Of a stretch of DNA of 64,000 bases, positions 56,540-64,000 are shown piece after piece. How positions within the stretch are numbered: position 1 is the stretch's first letter; every line of letters begins with the position of its first letter. The notes beneath the pieces are model-generated. The model was not told where the DNA came from and did no database searches. It saw only the letters and a list, made by a program, of their open reading frames with translations. Made by a program: the position numbers and the translations under genes. Source of the stretch: Quillaja saponaria (lineage: Eukaryota > Streptophyta > Magnoliopsida > Fabales > Quillajaceae); assembly GCA_029379385.1 (NCBI GenBank), contig CM055611.1:22348092-22412091 (forward strand). Direction: 5' to 3'.

Positions 56540-58499
56540 TGACAAAAGAAAGAAAAAGAAGGAAGGGAAAAAAAAAGAGACCGAAGGAAACGAGAATTAC
56601 TGACACTATACCCATACTTTCCATCCATAACATGCACGCCCTTGAATAATTGTAAGGCAGCACACCATTGTTGTAAGTTTTTTTTTTTTTTTTTTTTTGC
56701 TAAGAAAAAGCAAGGGGAGGGGCAACTAGCATAGCTACCCCTTGGCATGACCACAAGAGTCCCCTGCAAAACAAAATGTTGGATTGAGCCATGACTACCT
56801 AACCATTTCTAAAGGATGGTAATTGGTAGGACAAGGACCCTAACCCTAACCCTCACCGCTGCCCCCACCAAAGTGCCAAAGGTCCAATTAAGGGAATGCC
56901 AATTGAGCTACCACCTTGGTGGTCACCATTGTTATAAGTTGTAACTTCCTAATGAAGACTTAGATGTAGGCCAAAAAGTTTCAGTTTCTGCATCACGTAA
57001 GTTTATGCCGGTAAACAAATTTGTACAGCATGTGATGATATTAGTTTAGGCCCCCCATTATAAATTACTCAATTGGATTGATCAATAAGTTAAAAACAGC
57101 CCCTGGTCATTGCACAACAAAAACCGCAGGGTGCAATCTCATAAAGTATCCAAGCAATTCAATAAGATGCACCTAGCAGCATATACAATTGAAGCAGTTT
57201 TAAGTATGATATGATGCCTATAGTATGGGTTATACAACATAGTTCAGTTAAGTGCTGACAAACGGGTTTATTACAGTATGTCTGTATTATAAGGTAGTGG
57301 ATATTCTTTAAAAGGACCGAGATAGAAGTCACAGAAACATATATATAACTAAAATGGGAACTGGCTTTGTCAGGTTGACCCCCCACGGAATAGAAAAGAA
57401 AGGAAAAGGAAACCAGGAGATTCAGGACACAAACTTTTGAACCAATATTAGAATAATGAAGCAAAACAGAACCCCATTGTTGAATTTTCTTCCCCAACTT
57501 TGTGTTACAGTTTCAGTTCCCTTCTTGAAAGTTGATTTTGTGGTCATATCTCCATCTCTCCATTCAAAATGAAAAAACCAAATCTTTCCGTGCATATCAT
57601 AGTTATTTAGAATTAAGCGACAACATAGCCAGTTACATTTATAAGCAGCCTCCTATCCCATAACTATTGTAACAAACTTATAGGTTTTCTTTGATAAGTC
57701 AGTAGATTAGAAGGTCAGGTGTGCAACCTGAGTAAAACTAGATGGACACAACAGGCAATCTAATTCACTACAATATCAGAAATAAAAATATATACCTGAA
57801 ATTTTTAATAGCCCCAGATTTTTTTATGTTACGAGTCCTCCTAAAGTTAGCAACTTGAATCACACATCAAACCACTACAATCAACGTATGTGCATGTGAT
57901 AGATCATTCCATTTGTACAAAAAGATTTTTTTTTATTTTTTTTCAACTATCCATCAATCTCAGACATCTCACACCAAACCAAAAGGGGCGTTACAGGTTT
58001 AAACATGAGGAAATCCAGTAACACATATCTTGAATTTACATTATACCCATTAATAGAAAATATACAATGTTTTCAGAGATTCAAAGTTTTGCACATCGAC
58101 CCTGACATCAATCTTAATCCAAAGTTACTTAAAAGTTTTCTAATAGTTTGGTTGCCAAGAAAAGTACGGAAATATAAAAAATTATTCAAATTCGGCAATT
58201 CCTAATTTAGTTAAGAACATATTACTATTACTAGAACGAAACCTTAATCCATAAACCTTGTTTCCCACATAGCAATTCCTCAGCAACCAAAATTAATACC
58301 AAACAGAAATTAGAGCATTCGGGTAGTGAAAACACGAACCTTTGGTCATCAAATACCAAGGGATGCCAAAGATGAGGCTGATGATACCGATGCCAGCCAT
58401 GACATGCTTCTTATCACCACTGTAGAGGTAGCGCTCCATTCTTGATCTAAATCCCCCTCCTACGTTGCTACCACTGCTGCTTTTTGTCTCGCTGCTCAT
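56050..58499 (-). CDS. Small conserved plant membrane protein
   Basis: Two exons, 58499-58340 and 56141-56050, joined in phase 1 across a 2.2 kb intron, give 83 residues. The N-terminus is Ser/Gly-rich (MSSETKSSSGSNVGGG). A conserved RMERYLYSGDKKHV box follows, one membrane segment (about 32-50, ending PWYLM), then a Ser- and Lys-rich tail with QSHQDYLEKADKAR. I recognise the layout as a conserved plant protein of unknown function, about 70-85 residues long. Exon 2 is too short to show as a long frame and was found by reading the minus strand near 56141: CATGTAG acceptor, then codons for SKQQSHQDY. It starts 264 bp from the divergent PPR gene, so the two probably share a promoter. Function not known. 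Confidence 0.8.
56485..56536. repeat. Homopolymer of 52 A
   Basis: Uninterrupted A run in the intron of the small membrane protein gene; A-rich DNA continues to about 56600. It may be the tail of a retroelement on the plus strand. The lysine-rich and Phe-rich frames across it are artefacts. Confidence 0.9.
56678..56925 (-). mobile_element. Possible SINE with poly(A) tail
   Basis: Read on the minus strand, a sequence starting near 56925 contains an A-box-like TAGCTCAATTGG (56910-56899) and ends in 21 A (plus-strand T run, 56678-56698). That is the shape of a SINE inserted in the intron. No clear B box is seen, so this is tentative. A telomere-like stretch (CCCTAACCCTAACCCT, about 56838-56853) lies inside. 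Confidence 0.35.
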
Positions 58500-58578
58500 T
58501 TTCTCTCCCTTCACAACTTTCCCTCGCTCTCTTTAGGTTCCCCTCTTCTGCTACTCGAGCTCGTTTGGTATTTTCGTT

Positions 58579-58609
<31 letters not shown>

Positions 58610-58763
58610 TTTTCTTTTAAAAATAACCCTGGAATTGGATAGCGTGTTTGGCTTCAAGGTTATACTATTCCAACCCGGTACAAGGTATAGTTGGACAAAA
58701 CCTAGGACTGAGTCTGAGGATATTAGAATTGACGGGTTCCATTTCTGCTCTTGCTGATGGGCG
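58500..58763. promoter_or_regulatory. Shared divergent promoter, small protein and PPR gene
   Basis: Only 264 bp separate the two divergent start codons. The stretch contains a 23 bp T run (58586-58608) and no obvious TATA box. A short upstream frame (ATG at 58757) overlaps the PPR start out of frame and could dampen its translation. Confidence 0.6.
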
Positions 58764-61017
58764 ATGGCACTCCACTTCCTTACAAGAAGGCTGCATAAAA
58801 AGCATCCCCAACTCTTTCTTCCCTACACGTTCAATCTCCAGCTCTTGTTCTCTGATACTCCTCCACATTCAGTCCCAATAACCCATCTCTTTCAGGCTTT
58901 CCATCAAAAAGTTCTATATTGCTCTCAGTGCCCTCCTCCTTCTGTCCCCCATTTCTCAACCCTCCAACTCTTCTCCGCTCAAAATCTCAGCGACCCAGTT
59001 ATTTTCAATGTGTACAAATTCGACTCCCATTACCCACAAGATCCGGGTCTACCTCAATTCCTTGAATTGCTTAGAAAGTTACCCCCTTTTCCATCCGAAG
59101 AAGAGGCCATGGCTTTTTTGGACGAGTCGGGCATCGAGGCAAATAGAGATTTGGTCTATTTGGTGATTTGGGAATTGAGAGAAGAGTGGAGACTGGCACT
59201 TTTGGCTTTCAAATGGGGAGAGATACACAATTGTTGTGATGAGAAAACCTGCAATTTGATGATTTGGGTTTTGGCCAGTAGTAAAATGTTTTCTGCTGCT
59301 TGGAGTTTGATACGGGACATGCATCGATCCTCGATGAATACTAGGCAGGCTATGCTTATTATGATTGAGAGGTGAGATTTGCTTATATTTATTCTATGTA
59401 GTTCTGTAGAACAAATACTCTGTAGCTCTTATTGTGAATACTTTTTGTTAGAGTAAAATTTATGCCATGCTTTTTTTGAGAAAGAACTCAGAAATTTTAA
59501 GGATTCTGAATATTTAAATTAATAGTTCTTGTCTAAGTATACCTTTTCTAGCAATCCTAGAACTATATGATAGCAATTGGTATCCCATTGCTTTATCCAT
59601 TCTCTTTACCCCAGCACCTGCTCCATATATTAAGATGCCATTTTGATGTCCTTCTTGGTTTTCCTATTCATTATAATATTTAGTTAACTAGTTCCCATAT
59701 ATACCTATTGCTTTTGGTTAAACTTCAGCTTGTGTTCTTATATGCCACCCTTTATTTCTGATTCTTATATTTTGATGAACATAATGCCCCCTCTTCAAAC
59801 TGTAAAAAGGAAAACAAGTGGTTTCCTTTATTTAGCATTTCCAACTGTTAGATTTACTTTTAAACCAGGATGAACATTGCAACGACTTTTACTTGGGCTG
59901 TTCATTAAACTTGGACTTCCAGTTTCATGTTCTCTTATAGTCTACTTTATTGCATCTGGTGTTAATTAGATATGCATATGCAAATAACCCAGCCAAAGCT
60001 ATCCACACATTCCATTTCATGGAGAAGTTTAGATTGACCCCCGATCAGGAAGCATTCCACACTGTCCTCGGTGCTCTATGTCAACATGGAAACACTGAAG
60101 AGGCTGAAGAGTTTATGCTCATAAATAAGAAAATGTTCCCACTTGAGACCAAGAGCTTTAACATCGTTCTCAATGGGTGGTGCAACATATCAGTCGATGT
60201 TTTTGAAGCAAAGAGAGTCTGGAGAGAAATGTCAAAATACTGTATAACACCTGATGCAACTTCATATAGCCACATGATCTCCTGTTTTTCAAAGGTTGGG
60301 AATCTTTTTGACTCTCTCAGACTATATGATGCGATGAATAAAAAGGGCTGGGTCCCTGGTCTTGAGGTTTTCAATTCTTTAATACATATTCTGACACAAG
60401 AAAATTGCTTGAAGGAAGCTCTGAAAATAGTAGATAAGTTGAAAGAGAAAGGTTTGCAGCCAGATGCTGGCACTTATAACTCGATGATACATCCTCTTTG
60501 TGAAGCAAAGAAATTAGAGGAGGCTAGTATCATATTGAACACAATGATAGAGGAGAACCTCAACCCCACTGTTGAGACCTACCATGCATTTCTTGATAGA
60601 ACAGATTATAAAGGAACATTGGAAGTTCTTAGTGAAGTTAGAAAAGCTGGTTTAGTTCCTACTGGGGAAACATTTCTCATGATCCTTACTAAATTCTTAA
60701 AGATGGAGCAACCAGTAAATGCATTGAAGATGTGGGTGGAAATGAAGCGGTACGAAGTAGCACCCAGTTATTCACATTACTCAATAATGGTAGAAGGGCT
60801 TGCAAGATGTAGATGGTTACAAAAGGCCAAGGAATTCTACGAAGAGATGAGATCAAATGGACATCCAGAAGACCCAAAACTAAATAAGCTGTTGCAGGAA
60901 GCAGAGAAAAGAAGTGGTGATAAAGAAACACATGTCAGAAAGGATATGAAAGATAAGAGGGAGAGTAGTACTAAAAGAAGTAAGCTGCGATCCAAAAATA
61001 TTAGAAAGATAGTCTGA
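58764..61017 (+). CDS. Pentatricopeptide repeat protein, mitochondrial type
   Basis: P-class PPR protein, an RNA-binding protein of organelles. Exons 58764-59371 and 59970-61017, joined in phase 2 (GAG AG / A TAT), give 551 residues. The N-terminal ~60 residues are rich in Arg/His/Leu and poor in acid, as in a mitochondrial presequence. Degenerate repeats begin near 150, and clear 35-residue PPR units run from about 215 to 520, for example DATSYSHMISCFSKVGNLFD, DAGTYNSMIHPLCEAKKLEE and SYSHYSIMVEGLARCRWLQK. The tail is strongly basic (KRSKLRSKNIRKIV). There is no DYW or E domain. It resembles Arabidopsis At1g80880 by sequence and by its neighbours, from memory. The frame is clean. The RNA target cannot be told. 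Confidence 0.88.
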
Positions 61018-63316
61018 AACTGACCAGAAAGGCATAAGATCAGAAAACTTAAAGTGCCAGTCAACAGCTTCCTACATTTGCTAATGCCATTCACTGCCTC
61101 TTGGTTTTAGTCAGTATGAAAAAATGGACAGGAGGATTCTGCTAGGAAGAGGTTTAACTCTTGATGCTCTCATTCTCGCTTCTGAATAACCTGCCCAAAC
61201 CAGAACAAAAAAGGACAACAGGGGAAATCTAGATGAGAAAAGAATTTGAGCAACGGACAGCAAGACAGCAAGGGAAGTCCTTCTGAGAAAAACTTGAACT
61301 GCGGATGCAATTTACTTCTACTTGTAAAGTGGGATGCCACCTCTGTAACTGGCACTTACAGAGATCGCCGAAACTTGAGATTGAGATTCAGATTGAGCTT
61401 GTGCTTGAGCTTGAGCGAAGGAAACGTATAAATTAGAACTCTCAATTCATATTATAGTTACTCGTATAATATGCTTATGATTAGAATCTATAGATTTTTC
61501 ATTTTAGTTCTTAATTCTACCAATTAATAATTAGAAAGAAATCAGTATCAAAGACATATATCCTTAAGAAAACCTAATTACAATCCAATCATTTGAGAAA
61601 CACACTAAGTAAAAGTAAATCAAATTTAACTCAAAAGAAATTAAAAACTGATTGTCTAGTCATGATTACATCACAGTGTTACTCATCTTGTTACAAGTCC
61701 TGTAAACAAGGAAGATGAGGAGTAGTGAGTTTCACACGGCTGGCAATTATCTAACAACCAATATTATAGGTAGGATATTTGTTAACGGACTCACTTAAAA
61801 AACCAAACTCACGGTAATATGTCTGATATTTATAACAAAGTGCAGAACTAGAATACATGATAACTCAGCTAGCTACCTTGAAGGCGTGCCCGACAATTCA
61901 GCCAAGGGCAGCAAGCTCAAGTAGGCCATTTGATGTTGCAAAACAGTACTGGTTGTCTTCTTCCAACCTTTCTTGTAACATGTCTGATGCAATAATGATG
62001 AAGATTTGACTGATTATAAATATAAGTAGGAATAGTGTAAGTAAACTGATTTCACCAATAAATTATTATTTTTTTCTTATGAAAATGAAGTTAGTTTTAT
62101 GCCAATCTCTCACATATAAGTGGGTCTTATCATGAGGGATTGCCACATGTGAGAGATTGCCACCGAATTATTTCCATGGTGGCGTACCTAGAAGAAACTG
62201 AAACACCGGCTCTTCAGTTTCATGCTTGAAGAGAAAAAAATAAAAATAAATAAAAATTCTTATTACCTTTATAGCTCACCATGTATATCAACTTTCTGGG
62301 ATAACATATTTGTTGCATTATAAAGTTTCTTCTTTTCTAATGAAAGGCAAACCTGTTCTTATAACTTCACCACTCTTCATGAATCTATGTACAAATCCTA
62401 AATTTTCTATTTTCTATTTGAGGAATAGTCATAAATTCCATCCATTTTAGCTCTGCATCTGTATCTTCCTTCAATATCCACATCTCAATGGTGCTACATT
62501 GTTATAGTAGTAAATTTGAACCATATAGAGACATCCCTCATCCACCACAATTTACGTGCCAACGAAGAGCGTTGTTCACAAGAGTTCCTACACTTAATAT
62601 GGCAAGATCATCATTCACCATTTCATTTGAAAGAAAAGGAACTAAGTCGAAAAATCACTCTCTATGAAAAAATCGTAACATTTAATGTTGTAGATTTTAC
62701 AATACAATAATTTTACAGTACAATAATGATATCCCTAACATATAAAATTAGTTGTTGCTCCAATAATAAGAGATAATTTTTTATTTGATCGACAATCATA
62801 GAAAGCTGAAGATATTTCAGCCATTTGCATCAAGCTCAAACTTATTTCTTGGATAATTAAAATTCATTAAGTCAGCCGTTGATTAAATGAGATTATCTTT
62901 ACATGTATAATTGGAGTTACATGCATCACCGTTCTACTAAAAAACTATGATCAAACACCAAAACATATATAGTGCATATTGTTAAATTACAGCAAATGAC
63001 AATTTCATTGAAAATGATGGGGACAAATAATTGATCCAGTTTCATGTGTATAATTCAAAATTTCACAAATCTGACCGTTGAGATAAGAGAAGAAAGTTGT
63101 AAGGAAATATGGGTGACAGGCAGTACTCCTGTAACACAAAATGGAGACCCTACTAGACACCTATAATTGATTGTTTTTAAATTGCCCACTGTTTTGTGGT
63201 TACCCTCACTGTCCTCCCCAGTCAAGTGCAGTCAAAAGACGGACTCACCTATCACATTCACACTCATAATTCAAGAAATAGGAAATAGAAAAGCAGCAAC
63301 CATAAAAAAGCGACCA
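61018..63316. other. Intergenic between PPR and phytocyanin
   Basis: After a PPR 3' region, no gene is supported. Frames at 61246-61431 and 62516-62710 lack family features. A short inverted or repeated motif (GCCAATCTCTCACAT and CACATGTGAGAGATTGCC) near 62101-62161 forms an imperfect hairpin. Confidence 0.55.
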
Positions 63317-64000
63317 ATGTCCAGCTCACCTAGCCTCATCTTTGCCCTCCTTGTCCTCATCTCCGCCGTTGCTACTGTCTCTCCCGTCGCAGCCACCGAC
63401 CACATAGTCGGTGCTAACCGTGGCTGGAACCCTGGAATCAACTATACTCTCTGGGCCAATAACCACACATTCTATGTCGGCGACCTTATCTGTAAGCAAC
63501 TCTTCTCTGTTTCTAGCTTTCTACGAATTCCTTACATGTGTTAGATCTGCTCTGTTTACAGATCCAAACCCACTTTCTATTTTGGGTATGCTAGTTTTGA
63601 ATCTTAATTTTGTTTACTTACAAGAGAAAAGAAAGGATGACACTTTACTATTTGAGTGTATCGAAGTGGAAATCTGCTAAAGGTTCTAACTTCACTTTTT
63701 CCTTCAAAAAAAAAATCAGGTCAAAACTATCCCCTACTGCTTTGCTTTCTTTTTCTGTTTTCTTGGTTATCTGGATATGTGTTAGATTAGAATTAGCTTT
63801 TTCTTTAATGAAGCACTTAGTTTTCTTTTATGGGTAAGTTGAATACTTGGTTTTAAAAAGTATTGCATTTGTTCTAACAGCATTTAGGTACCAAAAGACA
63901 CAGTACAATGTGTTTGAGGTGAACCAAACTGGTTACGACAACTGCACTACTGAAGGGGCAGTTGGGAATTGGAGTAGTGGCAAGGACTTCGTTCCCTTGA
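63317..64000 (+). CDS. Early nodulin-like phytocyanin (partial)
   Basis: Secreted cupredoxin-fold protein, cut by the window end. Exon 1 (63317-63491) encodes a signal peptide of about 26 residues (ending SPVAA) and the start of the domain: HIVGANRGWNPGINYTLW and then FYVGDLI. A phase 1 intron (63492-63880) follows, then exon 2 from 63881: SFRYQKTQYNVFEVNQ, GYDNC and NWSSGKDFVPL. The position that is a copper-binding His in uclacyanins and stellacyanins (HNVxxV) is Asn here (YNVFEV). That is typical of early nodulin-like proteins thought not to bind copper, although the final ligands lie outside the window. Wall or plasma-membrane location is by family. The ATG chosen directly starts the signal peptide. 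Confidence 0.8.

Noticed and set aside
56397..56769. Poly-Lys and poly-Phe open frames on both strands
   Set aside because: They are translations of the 52 A homopolymer and its flanks in an intron.
56838..56853. Telomere-like CCCTAA repeats
   Set aside because: Only about two and a half units inside a SINE-like insert; too short to be telomeric or an interstitial array.

Overview
The window is nuclear DNA of a flowering plant, almost certainly a eudicot. The evidence is AT-rich intergenic DNA, GT-AG introns and plant-specific families: HCT acyltransferase, phytocyanin, MRS2 magnesium transporter, chloroplast J8 and a PPR protein. I cannot name the species from the sequence.

Layout. (1) About 0.16-14.8 kb is a tandem triplication of a 4-5 kb segment (units A, B, C), with a short fourth fragment (D) at 15.4 kb. 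Each full unit carries one two-exon gene on the minus strand for a small secreted proline-rich peptide. B and C are open; A is broken. Unit C also holds a different proline-rich secreted protein gene at 11.3-11.75 kb. (2) 16.6-17.9 kb is a dead MAPKKK-like kinase gene. (3) 21.1-25.3 kb is an intact HCT gene of the lignin/phenylpropanoid pathway. (4) 26.0-26.8 kb is the 3' end of a LINE with a poly(A) tail, directly before an HSP70 gene (27.2-29.16 kb). That gene keeps a heat-shock promoter but has an in-frame stop and a frameshift. (5) 29-40 kb is gene-poor and AT-rich. It holds three related cysteine-rich secreted peptide copies (one open, two broken), a Tourist-like transposon and copies of a short interspersed element. 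(6) 41.4-47.8 kb is a ten-exon PP2C phosphatase gene with a mutated splice donor and a frameshift. (7) 49-61 kb is a dense housekeeping block: chaperone J8, MRS2 magnesium transporter, a small membrane protein and a mitochondrial-type PPR protein. From memory, its gene order resembles Arabidopsis At1g80880-At1g80920. (8) The window ends inside an early-nodulin-like phytocyanin gene.

How the genes relate. The left half is accessory DNA where small secreted peptide genes are duplicating and decaying. The right half is conserved single-copy genes with clean reading frames. The clean HCT, J8, MRS2 and PPR frames make general sequencing error a less likely cause of the lesions in HSP70, PP2C and the peptide copies, though each lesion still needs read support. 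The most novel material is the tandem proline-rich peptide family and the seven-cysteine peptide family, neither of which I can match to a named family.
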